Shown here in pieces: positions 1 through 7,754 of a stretch of DNA of 23,349 bases. The stretch comes from RGIG1681 sp045596905 (GTDB lineage Bacteria; Bacillota; Clostridia; Christensenellales; UBA1242): positions 1 to 23,349 of the forward strand of contig JAZODG010000013.1 in the NCBI GenBank assembly GCA_045596905.1. The letters run 5' to 3'. Position 1 is the first letter of the stretch. Each line of letters begins with the position of its first letter. A program made the position numbers and the translations under genes. The notes beneath the pieces are model-generated. The model was given only the letters and a program-made list of their open reading frames with translations. It made no database searches and was not told where the DNA came from.

Positions 1-1236
1 AGCGTTTCTGGCGACATTCCATCACACTTTGTTCCAAGAATGCTCACTTTGGGAACCATCAAAACCGAAAGTTTCAATGAACAAGCAATGTGCGTTGTGT
101 TCAGGGGTCCAAAGTCATACACCGGCGAAGATATGGTTGAATTTCAATGTCATGGTGGAACTCAAATTGCTTCAGGCATTATGAGAGAATGTATTTTAAA
201 CGGCGCAAGAATTGCAACAAATGGCGAATTTACAAAACGTGCATTCATGAACGGCAAAATGTCACTTGCTTCAGCTGAAGGCATGATGGATATGATTAAC
301 GCTGAAAGTGACGCTGAAGTCAGAGCAGGATATAACCTTCTCTCTGGGTCACTTAGCAAACTTGCATCTTCTGCACAAGCTGAACTTATGGATATTCTTT
401 CAGAGATTGAAGTTTCATTTGACTACCCTGAAGAAACCATTGAATATATCACAAAAGCAAAAGTAAAAGAACGCCTTGTTAGACTTGAAAGCGAAATTGC
501 AAAAGTTCTTTCAACTGCTTCTGCTGGAAAGATTATTAAAAGTGGAATCAATGTTTTGATTGTTGGAAAACCAAACGTTGGAAAATCAAGTCTTCTTAAC
601 AAACTTCTTGATAGAGAAAGAGCAATTGTAACCGATATCGCAGGAACAACCCGTGATATTATTGAAGATTCGTTTATGCTTGGCGACGTGAAAATTAATC
701 TTATTGACACAGCAGGCATTCATGACACAGCTGACAAAGTTGAAAAGATTGGCGTTGACAAAGCAAAGAGTCTTATGGATCAAGCCGACATAATCTTGTT
801 CCTTATTGACTCAAGCAGAGCTTATTCAAAAGAAGACGAAGAAATTTTAAATGCTCTCAGTGGCAAAAACTATATTGTTGTAAAAACAAAGTCTGACTTA
901 GAAGAAAAATTAACAAAGACTTTTGAAAATGAAATCGAAATCAGCACTCTTACTGGCGACGGCATGGAAGAACTTAAGAATAAAATCTTAGAGTTAACAA
1001 ATCTTTCAAACATTCCTGCCGACAGCATCATTATTACCAACGAACGTCACAAAGATGCCCTAACTAGAGCCAACAAGAGCATTAATCGTGTTATAAAAAA
1101 CATTAACGCTGACACTCTTGACCTTGTTTCAATCGATATTAAACAAGCATACATTGAGGTTGGCGAAATCACAGGAAACACAACAAGTGAAGATATTATT
1201 GACCAAATCTTCAAAAAATTCTGTTTAGGAAAATAA
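1..1236 (+). CDS. mnmE: tRNA uridine-5-carboxymethylaminomethyl(34) synthesis GTPase MnmE (5' truncated by window edge)
   Basis: MnmE is a GTPase that works with MnmG to add the (carboxymethyl)aminomethyl group to U34 of certain tRNAs. The frame is open from base 1 and already matches the N-terminal formyl-folate-binding domain (PxSYTGEDxxE, then CHGG). The first Met in the window is therefore internal, and roughly 40 residues lie outside. The central GTPase domain shows G1 GKPNVGKSS (from 565), the AGTTRD switch (about 640), DTAG (706) and a G4 motif that reads TKSD (886-897) instead of NKxD. The protein ends in FCLGK, which keeps the conserved C-terminal Cys of the family (usually CIGK). 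The stop is followed two bases later by the next start, so translation is probably coupled. Identity is secure; only the 5' end is missing. Confidence 0.97.
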   Translation, partial: SVSGDIPSHFVPRMLTLGTIKTESFNEQAMCVVFRGPKSYTGEDMVEFQCHGGTQIASGIMRECILNGARIATNGEFTKRAFMNGKMSLASAEGMMDMINAESDAEVRAGYNLLSGSLSKLASSAQAELMDILSEIEVSFDYPEETIEYITKAKVKERLVRLESEIAKVLSTASAGKIIKSGINVLIVGKPNVGKSSLLNKLLDRERAIVTDIAGTTRDIIEDSFMLGDVKINLIDTAGIHDTADKVEKIGVDKAKSLMDQADIILFLIDSSRAYSKEDEEILNALSGKNYIVVKTKSDLEEKLTKTFENEIEISTLTGDGMEELKNKILELTNLSNIPADSIIITNERHKDALTRANKSINRVIKNINADTLDLVSIDIKQAYIEVGEITGNTTSEDIIDQIFKKFCLGK

Positions 1237-1238
1237 TT

Positions 1239-1808
1239 ATGAAAGATTTTACCATTACCGAAATGAATTTGGAACATGACAAACCAAAGATTTCTTCTTG
1301 GGAAAATGAATATGCCGGAACTGAAGGCTATGACAAAATTGAATGGTATATTTTGGAAAATCGTCTTTTTAAAGACCTTGCTGAAGTAATTGAAAGCCAG
1401 CATGAGTCTTATGAAATCGACCCATTTTTTGAAATGAAAAAAGCTTTTTCAATAAAAGACAAATCTGGAGAAATTTTAGGCTTTATTTTGTGCACTGCAG
1501 GAGACGTTAGTGACTACTCTTCTGAACTTTATATTCAATATGTTGTTTTGAACCCTGCAAACCAAAATCAAGGCTATGGCTCACAAGTGTTTACTGAGTT
1601 TTTCAAAAATATTAGAAATTATTTAGGATTCGTTCCAACAGACGTGCACGCACTTGTTCACAGACACAATTCTAGTTGCATGAATCTTTTTAAGAAATTT
1701 GATTTCTCTTTTGCAAGACATTCAAGAAGTTATGTTCGTGCATATGGTGACTTTTATTCACTCAATAAGATTATAAACCAATCATCTGAACAATTGGAGA
1801 AAATATGA
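1239..1808 (+). CDS. GNAT-family N-acetyltransferase between mnmE and mnmG
   Basis: A 189-residue GNAT acetyltransferase, expected to transfer an acyl group from acyl-CoA to an amine; the substrate is unknown. Motif A is visible at about residues 99-117, with acetyl-CoA pyrophosphate loop QNQGYG (109-114). Motif B follows at HNSSCMNLFKKFDF (143-156). The start lies two bases after the mnmE stop, with AGGA eight bases upstream. The stop overlaps the mnmG start as ATGA. It is therefore locked into the mnmE-mnmG transcript. In many Firmicutes mnmE and mnmG are adjacent, so an acetyltransferase here is unusual. A role on a tRNA or a ribosomal protein is possible from context, but nothing in the sequence proves it. 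Confidence 0.85.
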   Translation: MKDFTITEMNLEHDKPKISSWENEYAGTEGYDKIEWYILENRLFKDLAEVIESQHESYEIDPFFEMKKAFSIKDKSGEILGFILCTAGDVSDYSSELYIQYVVLNPANQNQGYGSQVFTEFFKNIRNYLGFVPTDVHALVHRHNSSCMNLFKKFDFSFARHSRSYVRAYGDFYSLNKIINQSSEQLEKI

Positions 1809-3721
1809 TAGACCAAAAATACGACATCACTGACTATGAAAAAAACATAGAAAACAAAGAGTACGACATCAAAGATGGCGATTTTTTTGATGCAATCGTT
1901 GTTGGTGCTGGTCACGCTGGTTGTGAAGCTTGTTTAGCTCTTGCAAGAACCGGGCAAAAAACACTTATCATCAACCTTGTTCGTGACAATATCGCCTTCT
2001 TGCCTTGCAACCCAAGTATTGGTGGAACAGCAAAAGGTCACATTGTTTGTGAAGTTGATGCTCTTGGTGGCGAAATGGGAAAACAAGCTGACGCAAACAC
2101 CATTCAACTTCGTATGCTCAATATGGGAAAGGGTCCAGCTGTTCAAAGCTTGAGAGCTCAAATTGATAAAACCGGCTATCACAGGTCAATGCAAAAAGTT
2201 CTTGAAAGCCAAGAAAACCTTTATATTTATGACGGCGAATGCACTGAAGTTATTGTTGAAGATGGCACACTCAAAGGCGTTAAAACAGCCGACGGAAAAA
2301 CCTTCGGAGCAAGAACAGTTGTTCTCACCACCGGTGTATATCTTGACTCAAGAACAATTACTGGTGAAATTATCAACGCATCTGGTCCATCAGGATTCCC
2401 TTATGCAAAAGGTTTGACAGAATCACTTGTCAAAATCGGTTTTGATGTTAGACGATTCAAAACTGGAACCCCACCAAGAATTGACGGTGACACAATTGAT
2501 TATTCAAAATTTACACGTCAAGACGGTGACGAAAATATTCAAACGTTTTCATTCTTAACAAAAAAGGCAAAGCCAAACGTTAGATGCTGTTGGCTTGGCT
2601 ATACAAGCGAAGAAACAAAAAATATCATCATGAACAACCTTGACAAAGCACCAATGTACTCTGGTGTCATTACTGGCGAAGGTCCAAGGTATTGCCCTTC
2701 AATTGAATCAAAGTTTGTTCGTTTTTCAGACAAGGACAGACACCAAATCTTTCTTGAACCAGAGACACTTGACGACAACGTTATTTATGTTCAGGGCTTA
2801 AGCACAAGCATGCCAATGAATATTCAACACAAAATGGTTGAATCTATCGACGGCATGGAAAATTCAAAGATTTTAAAGTATGCATATGCTATTGAATATG
2901 ACTGCATTGACCCACTCAATTTGTACCCTACTCTTGAATTTAAAAAGGTTAAAGGTCTTTTCTGCGCAGGACAAATCAACGGAACAAGTGGTTACGAAGA
3001 AGCTGCTGGTCAAGGTATTTTGGCTGGTATTAACGCATCACTTTATCTCAGGGGTGAAGAACAACTTATTTTAAAACGTAACGAATCTTATATTGGCGTT
3101 TTGGTTGACGACCTTACAACAAAAGGCACCAATGAACCATATAGAATGATGACTAGCCGTGCAGAGTTCAGACTCATCTTAAGACAAGACAATGCTGACC
3201 AACGTTTAACTGAAATTGGAAGAAGAGTTGGACTTGTTGATGATTATAGATATAACGAATTTAAAGCCAAAATGGAACAGATTGAAAAACTCAATCAAGA
3301 AATCACAAAAACAGTTGAAAACTCAGACAAACTCAAAGCATATCTTGAATCTATTGGCGAAAGAGTTCCAGCACAGCCAACAAGCTTAAAAAACTTGCTC
3401 AAACGCCCTGCTTTTAATTTTATACAAGCAAATGAACAAATTGGACTAGTAAGTGGCTATTCAAGAGAAGTTTTGACGGCTGTTGAGATAAATACAAAGT
3501 ATTCAGGCTATATAAATATGCAACGTGACCAAATTTTGCATGACCAAAAACTTGAAGAAAAGAAAATCCCTGCCGATATGGATTACGCTTCGCTTTCAGG
3601 TCTCAGACTTGAAGCCCGTGAAAAACTTGCAAAAATCAAACCACTCACCGTTGGCATGGCAAGCAGAATCTCAGGCGTTAATCCTGCAGACATTACAGTT
3701 CTGCTTATGTATTTAAAGTAA
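1805..3721 (+). CDS. mnmG: tRNA uridine-5-carboxymethylaminomethyl(34) synthesis enzyme MnmG (GidA)
   Basis: FAD- and NADH-dependent partner of MnmE in U34 modification. The FAD-binding Rossmann motif GAGHAG is at residues 34-39, followed by NPSIGGTAKGH. The central block has PRYCPSIESK with the conserved catalytic Cys at about 297, and CAGQINGTSGYEEAAGQG at about 386-404; both are family signatures. At 638 residues it is slightly longer than usual because about 27 residues precede the first beta strand. That extension carries two similar acidic pieces (YDITDYE and YDIKDGD). The start is fixed by the ATGA overlap with the GNAT gene and by GGAGA five bases upstream, and there is no internal Met before the FAD motif. 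rsmG, often the next gene, is absent; a terminator follows the stop immediately. Confidence 0.97.
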   Translation: MIDQKYDITDYEKNIENKEYDIKDGDFFDAIVVGAGHAGCEACLALARTGQKTLIINLVRDNIAFLPCNPSIGGTAKGHIVCEVDALGGEMGKQADANTIQLRMLNMGKGPAVQSLRAQIDKTGYHRSMQKVLESQENLYIYDGECTEVIVEDGTLKGVKTADGKTFGARTVVLTTGVYLDSRTITGEIINASGPSGFPYAKGLTESLVKIGFDVRRFKTGTPPRIDGDTIDYSKFTRQDGDENIQTFSFLTKKAKPNVRCCWLGYTSEETKNIIMNNLDKAPMYSGVITGEGPRYCPSIESKFVRFSDKDRHQIFLEPETLDDNVIYVQGLSTSMPMNIQHKMVESIDGMENSKILKYAYAIEYDCIDPLNLYPTLEFKKVKGLFCAGQINGTSGYEEAAGQGILAGINASLYLRGEEQLILKRNESYIGVLVDDLTTKGTNEPYRMMTSRAEFRLILRQDNADQRLTEIGRRVGLVDDYRYNEFKAKMEQIEKLNQEITKTVENSDKLKAYLESIGERVPAQPTSLKNLLKRPAFNFIQANEQIGLVSGYSREVLTAVEINTKYSGYINMQRDQILHDQKLEEKKIPADMDYASLSGLRLEAREKLAKIKPLTVGMASRISGVNPADITVLLMYLK

Positions 3722-3752
3722 AAAAAAGAAGTGAAATTTCACTTCTTTTTTT
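3722..3752. terminator. Bidirectional intrinsic terminator between mnmG and nadE
   Basis: A perfect 18-base palindrome, gaagtgaaatttcacttc (3728-3745), is flanked by six A on the left and seven T on the right. It can therefore act on both strands, ending the mnmG and nadE transcripts. It sits entirely between the two stop codons. Confidence 0.85.
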
Positions 3753-4491
3753 ATTCTTCAAAATAATTTTTTCTTCCACATTCAAACGCTTTGATAGGTT
3801 TTCTTTTATGACCTGAATTTTTATGCATCTTCATGATTGCATCAAAATTTTCACCCTTTTTGCCGTCACGGATATAATCGTCAAGCTCTGCATATGTAAA
3901 GCCCAAAACATCTTCGTCAGTGCTACCTGTGAGTCCGTCTGCAGGTTTTTTATAAACCAACTCTTCAGGAAGACCCAGCACGTCTCCAAGCTCTTGAACT
4001 TCAGTTTTTGTAAGAGACAAAAGTGGAGCAAAATCACCAACAGAATCACCCCATTTCGTTGAATAACCAACCATTCTCTCTGAGAGATTTGACGTGTTTG
4101 CAACCAAATAACCAAGGGTTCCTGCAACAGCATATAAAAGATTCATACGAAGTCTTGGTGCAATGTTTAGTGTTGTTATTTTTGAAAGTTCTTCCGTTTT
4201 CAAAGCAGTCTTTGTGAGAGACACAGTTTCATTATAAAGGTTTTCAATATTTGCAATATCGTATTTTATTTTTAAATACTCACACTCAAATATTGCGTCG
4301 TTAATATCTTTCTGTTTGCCGTTTGGCATGATTATTCCAAAGACATTATCTGCCCCAATCGCTTCTACTGCTAAAGCCGCAACAATAAAACTATCCTTGC
4401 CACCACTCATGCCAAGAACCACGCCCTTTGCTCCAGCGTTTTCAACATAGTCTTTAATAAATTTCACAATTTCATTTTTTAAATTTTTCAT
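3751..4491 (-). CDS. nadE: NH3-dependent NAD(+) synthetase (NadE), or NMN synthetase
   Basis: ATP pyrophosphatase-type amidotransferase that normally converts nicotinate adenine dinucleotide to NAD using ammonia. The P-loop SGGKDS lies at residues 29-34. The central block NTSNLSE, followed by GYSTKWGD and PLLSLTKTEV, matches the family, as does DEDVLGFTYAELDDYI near the C-terminus. At 246 residues it is the short form: there is no N-terminal glutaminase domain, so free ammonia or a separate donor is needed. AAGG lies upstream of the ATG. The divergent neighbour is a NadR-type adenylyltransferase that would handle NMN, which raises the possibility that this enzyme amidates NaMN rather than NaAD. 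The enzyme family is certain; the preferred substrate is inferred only from the neighbour. Confidence 0.93.
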   Translation of the reverse strand: MKNLKNEIVKFIKDYVENAGAKGVVLGMSGGKDSFIVAALAVEAIGADNVFGIIMPNGKQKDINDAIFECEYLKIKYDIANIENLYNETVSLTKTALKTEELSKITTLNIAPRLRMNLLYAVAGTLGYLVANTSNLSERMVGYSTKWGDSVGDFAPLLSLTKTEVQELGDVLGLPEELVYKKPADGLTGSTDEDVLGFTYAELDDYIRDGKKGENFDAIMKMHKNSGHKRKPIKAFECGRKNYFEE

Positions 4492-4515
4492 AATAGCCTT
4501 TTTGTGTTTTATAGT

Positions 4516-4545
4516 TTGATTTTCTTATCACATAAATTATATAAT
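4516..4545 (+). promoter_or_regulatory. Promoter of the NadR-type adenylyltransferase; -10 shared with divergent nadE
   Basis: TTGATT (4516-4521), an 18-base spacer and TATAAT (4540-4545) point toward the plus-strand gene. The -10 is part of the palindrome attatataat (4536-4545), so TATAAT is also present on the minus strand at 4536-4541 toward nadE. The minus-strand -35 is poor. Divergent expression from overlapping -10 boxes is inferred. Confidence 0.5.
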
Positions 4546-4573
4546 AAACATACATAAAAAGGAAACAAATTAA

Positions 4574-5104
4574 ATGGATAAAAAAGTTGAAAAAATTGGA
4601 GCTTTCCCTGGCAAGTTTTTGCCACCACACACAGGACATATAAACACAATTTTGGAGTGCGCAAAAAAGTGCGACAAGCTTTTGGTTGTTGTTGCCGATA
4701 GCGAAAAAAACTCAAGAGCTCTTTGCAAAAAAGCAAATCTGCCATACATTCCTGTGAAACTTAGAATCAAATGGCTAAAATCTCATTTTAAACAAAACAA
4801 AAACATTAAAATAATTTATATGAATGAAGACAAGCTTGGAGCTTTTCCTGCACCAATGGACGTGTGGAGCAATGCCTTTAAAAAAACAACTAAACACAAA
4901 GTCAATATGAAGTTTGCAGATGAAACATACAGGCCACTCAATGAACAATATTTCCCTGAATGCGAATTTGTTTGTTTTGATAGAAAAATAATCAATATCT
5001 CTGCAACAATGATTAGAGACAACCCTGAACAATATTTTGATTACATTATTGAAGAAGCTAAACCTTACTTTGAAAAAATCCTTCAAAAAAGAAAGAGCAA
5101 TTAA
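4574..5104 (+). CDS. NadR-type nicotinamide-nucleotide adenylyltransferase (single domain)
   Basis: A 176-residue nucleotidyltransferase of the HxGH superfamily. The motif GKFLPPHTGH (13-22) gives the two ATP-binding histidines, and INISATMIR (140-148) is the C-terminal ISAT/R motif. The middle, with LRIKWLK, a gap, then DVWSNAFKK, resembles the NMN adenylyltransferase domain of E. coli NadR more than NadD or CoaD. It lacks the helix-turn-helix and the ribosylnicotinamide kinase domain of full NadR. The expected reaction is NMN + ATP to NAD + PPi. AAGGA lies about 11 bases before the ATG. It diverges from nadE across 82 bases. Another cytidylyl- or adenylyltransferase specificity cannot be excluded from sequence alone. 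Confidence 0.78.
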   Translation: MDKKVEKIGAFPGKFLPPHTGHINTILECAKKCDKLLVVVADSEKNSRALCKKANLPYIPVKLRIKWLKSHFKQNKNIKIIYMNEDKLGAFPAPMDVWSNAFKKTTKHKVNMKFADETYRPLNEQYFPECEFVCFDRKIINISATMIRDNPEQYFDYIIEEAKPYFEKILQKRKSN

Positions 5105-5127
5105 TATAGTTAATTGCTCTTTTTATT
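5094..5127. terminator. Bidirectional intrinsic terminator
   Basis: An 11-base-pair stem, agagcaattaa (5094-5104) with ttaattgctct (5110-5120), has the loop tatag and a following T-run. Its left arm overlaps the stop codon of the adenylyltransferase. A-rich sequence on the left lets it also serve the convergent flavin reductase/rubredoxin gene. Confidence 0.8.
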
Positions 5128-5130
5128 ATT

Positions 5131-5868
5131 TTATTTTTCAATCATTTCTGCGCCACAAATTATGCATTTTTCAGGTTTTGTGTCGCTCTGAACAAAATAG
5201 CCACATACTGGGCAAACATAATATTTTTTCTCACCTGTTTGAGCTGGTTTTGTTTCAGGTTTTGGTTGTTCCCTTCTTTCAAAATCTTCTGCACCATGCT
5301 TGCAAAGTGGACAAACAAAATCTTCTGGAAGTGGATCTCCATTATAAACATATCCACAGATTCTGCACACCCAAACAACCTTTTCACCTGTTTCTGCTTT
5401 TGGCTTTGGTTTGATATTTTCAAGATAATGCGCATATGTAAGTGGTTTATTTTCAGAAATAACGCCTTCTTCAGTAACTTCTGCAAAAAATGTAATATGT
5501 GTTCCGTTGTCAACGCTATTTAAAACCTTTAAAGACAAATATGCATTTGTGTGGGCTGTTATATACGCCACGCCATTGCTTGATATTTTATAATCGGCAA
5601 ATCCTTCAAACTTGTCTGTGTCTTTGCCACTTTTGAAACCAAATCTTTCAATTAAATCAAACGCTGTTGTCATATCAAGAATCGAAACATTAAACACCCC
5701 TGAATCTTGAATGAGTTTTGTTGTATAGTTTTCTTTATTAATGGTCACTGAAACCTTAACTGGCGACGATGTCACTTGCAATAATGTATTGATTATGCAG
5801 CCGTTTTGTTTTTCGCCCTTTGCTGTTAAAACATAAAGGCCATATGTAATGTTGTGTGTTGCTTTCAT
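5131..5868 (-). CDS. hrb: Flavin reductase-rubredoxin fusion with a second rubredoxin-like domain (high-molecular-weight rubredoxin type)
   Basis: A 245-residue electron-transfer protein. Residues 1-150 are a flavin reductase-like FMN-binding domain (NGCIINTLLQVTSSP near 22-36; RFGFKSGKDTDKFEGF). A proline/lysine linker leads to a classical rubredoxin with CxxCGY (C168, C171), PEDFVCPLC (C186, C189). A second linker leads to a short rubrerythrin-like zinc or iron knuckle (C219, C222, C235, C238). Clostridial Hrb proteins pass electrons from NADH via FMN to rubredoxin and on to a flavodiiron protein that reduces O2 or NO. The extra C-terminal four-cysteine domain is not part of the two-domain form I know. 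A very strong GGGGG site precedes the ATG. The ABC exporter gene ends only 12 bases upstream, so both share a transcript. It supports an anaerobic lifestyle. Confidence 0.88.
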   Translation of the reverse strand: MKATHNITYGLYVLTAKGEKQNGCIINTLLQVTSSPVKVSVTINKENYTTKLIQDSGVFNVSILDMTTAFDLIERFGFKSGKDTDKFEGFADYKISSNGVAYITAHTNAYLSLKVLNSVDNGTHITFFAEVTEEGVISENKPLTYAHYLENIKPKPKAETGEKVVWVCRICGYVYNGDPLPEDFVCPLCKHGAEDFERREQPKPETKPAQTGEKKYYVCPVCGYFVQSDTKPEKCIICGAEMIEK

Positions 5869-5880
5869 TTGTTATCCCCC

Positions 5881-7659
5881 TTATTCTTCACCATCAATTA
5901 TATCAGGTGCAATGGCATTTTGCTCTTCAAGTTGATAAAGTTCTTTATATTTTTTGCAAGAACGCATAAGTTTTTTATGTGTTCCTTCTGCAATATTTTT
6001 TCCGTCTTCTATAACATAAATATTATCTGCGCCAACAATTGTTGAAAGCCTATGTGCAACAATAATTATTGTTTTTTCGTGCTTAAACTCTTCAAGCATA
6101 TCAACAATTTTCTTCTGACTTGTGTTGTCAAGAGCACTTGTTGCTTCGTCAAACACAATCACTTCGCTATCCATCAAAAGTAGTCTTGCAATTGCAACTC
6201 TCTGTTTTTGACCACCAGAAAGTTTAACTCCATTTTCACCAATCTCAGAATCAATACCAAATTCCAGTTTTTTGATATCATCATAAATTTGAGCTTTTTT
6301 CAAAACTGCCACAAGCTCTTCTTCGGTAGCGTCCGGCTTAACAAACAATAAGTTCTGTCTTATGGTTGTATTGAATATGTATGGCGATTGCGACACAATG
6401 CCAATGTGTGAACGAATAGCATTTTCGTTCAATGTTTTAATATCTATGCCGTCAAGCAAAACAGCCCCAGCATCAATATCATAAAGTTTTGATATAATGC
6501 CAAGAATGGTTGTTTTTCCACTTCCACTCTTGCCAACAATAGCTGTCATTTTTCCATGCTCAAAAGTCATGTTGATTTTGTCTAAAACCTTTTTGTTTTT
6601 AGTGTATGAAAATTCAACGTCTTTAAGTTCAACTGTTCCTGAAAAATTTTCGATATCATTTTCGCCAAACTCTTCTTTTTCATAATCTTCAATAACTTCA
6701 AATATTCTTGTTGCAGAGATTTCGCCTTCGGCTTTGTTTTCTTTCATAGTTGAAAAATATTGAACCAGCCACTCAACTCTTCCATAATAAGAATAAATAA
6801 CCAAAAACCCAGTTAAAAGCAGCATGTTTTTATTCACAAACACAATACCCAAAATAATGAAAAATGAACTAAATAACGCAGTTATTATAGCTTGAACACG
6901 TCTTAAAATATTTCTTTGATTGTTAAACTTAAGACTAAACTCAATTGCTTTTTCATTTAGGCTGTTAGAATGGTTTGTAACGTTGTCTTTTATGTTTAAA
7001 AGTTTAACGTCACGAATACCTGAAATCTGTTCATAATAAGACGACCTTGCCTTATCATTAACTTCTTTCATAATCTTTCTTCCACGAATCCAAACACGTG
7101 ATTTGTATATGCACAAGCCATACAAAACAATAACATAAACAAGCAAAATAAGAAATATCCAAATATTCAAAAATGCAATATACGCAAAGAATGCTGCATT
7201 TGTGACAATGTCAAAAATCATATCAATAATTTGCAAATATGTCGAAGAAACCGTGTTAACATCAGTACCAAGACGTTCTGTCATAGCACCAAGTTTTAAA
7301 CCGTCAAGCTTTGACATTTTTGTTTTGTTTATTGACCTTATAACCCTGTCAGTTAAGGTATACTGAACTCTGCTGTTGATTTTCACATAAACATATTCAG
7401 TCACGCCATTAAAAATTGCTCTTGCTATTGAAATTATCGCCAGCAATACTGCACACCTGATTGCTGCATCAAACTTTGAGTCAGCAAGGTTTGCAAGCGC
7501 ATTTGCTGAGTATATCGGAGCAAAAACACCAAGCACACCGGTTATAACAAAACACAGACAAAGCCAAAATAATCGGGTTTTATTTTCTTTGTATATCGGC
7601 AGAATCTTCTTTAAGTTGTTTGTTGTGAGCTTATGCCTTTTCATGTTAATTTCTTTCAT
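5881..7659 (-). CDS. ABC transporter, fused permease and ATP-binding exporter
   Basis: A 592-residue half-transporter of the exporter type, expected to dimerise in the membrane. Hydrophobic helices are visible at about 27-50, 66-86, 147-186 (two) and 252-298 (two), giving the usual six. The ATPase domain has Walker A GKSGSGKTT (376-384), Q-loop VSQSPYIF (422-429), signature LSGGQKQR (480-487), Walker B VIVFDEAT (500-507), D-loop SALD and H-loop His536. The first ATG is preferred over Met6 because AAGGA lies nine bases upstream of it, whereas Met6 has only A/T-rich sequence. A good promoter lies upstream. The gene is followed within 12 bases by the rubredoxin fusion gene. The substrate is unknown: lipids, peptides, drugs or redox compounds are all possible. 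Confidence 0.9.
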   Translation of the reverse strand: MKEINMKRHKLTTNNLKKILPIYKENKTRLFWLCLCFVITGVLGVFAPIYSANALANLADSKFDAAIRCAVLLAIISIARAIFNGVTEYVYVKINSRVQYTLTDRVIRSINKTKMSKLDGLKLGAMTERLGTDVNTVSSTYLQIIDMIFDIVTNAAFFAYIAFLNIWIFLILLVYVIVLYGLCIYKSRVWIRGRKIMKEVNDKARSSYYEQISGIRDVKLLNIKDNVTNHSNSLNEKAIEFSLKFNNQRNILRRVQAIITALFSSFFIILGIVFVNKNMLLLTGFLVIYSYYGRVEWLVQYFSTMKENKAEGEISATRIFEVIEDYEKEEFGENDIENFSGTVELKDVEFSYTKNKKVLDKINMTFEHGKMTAIVGKSGSGKTTILGIISKLYDIDAGAVLLDGIDIKTLNENAIRSHIGIVSQSPYIFNTTIRQNLLFVKPDATEEELVAVLKKAQIYDDIKKLEFGIDSEIGENGVKLSGGQKQRVAIARLLLMDSEVIVFDEATSALDNTSQKKIVDMLEEFKHEKTIIIVAHRLSTIVGADNIYVIEDGKNIAEGTHKKLMRSCKKYKELYQLEEQNAIAPDIIDGEE

Positions 7660-7681
7660 AAAACTTTATCCTTACATTTTC

Positions 7682-7709
7682 ATTATATCATTAAGACGCA
7701 AATTATCAA
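7682..7709 (-). promoter_or_regulatory. Promoter of the ABC exporter-rubredoxin operon
   Basis: Read on the minus strand: TTGATA (7704-7709), a 16-base spacer, TATAAT (7682-7687). The predicted start lies about 15-20 bases before the ABC gene's ATG, leaving room for its AAGGA site. No other good promoter precedes the two genes. Confidence 0.65.
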
Positions 7710-7719
7710 GCACATACGT

Positions 7720-7748
7720 TTGATTTATTTAAATTTATCGATTATAAT
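7720..7748 (+). promoter_or_regulatory. Promoter giving an apparently leaderless transcript
   Basis: TTGATT (7720-7725), a 17-base spacer, TATAAT (7743-7748). Seven bases beyond the -10 is the A of the ATG at 7755, so the predicted transcription start and the start codon coincide. It is back-to-back with the ABC operon promoter. Confidence 0.6.
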
Positions 7749-7754
7749 TGTTTT

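Noticed and set aside
40..1236. Taking mnmE as a complete gene starting at Met at base 40
   Set aside because: The frame is open from base 1 and residues before this Met already match the MnmE N-terminal domain, so the gene is cut by the window edge.
5037..5414. Plus-strand open frame overlapping the end of the adenylyltransferase and the rubredoxin gene
   Set aside because: It crosses a strong terminator and is antisense to a conserved rubredoxin; its composition is Phe/His/Leu-rich without a domain.
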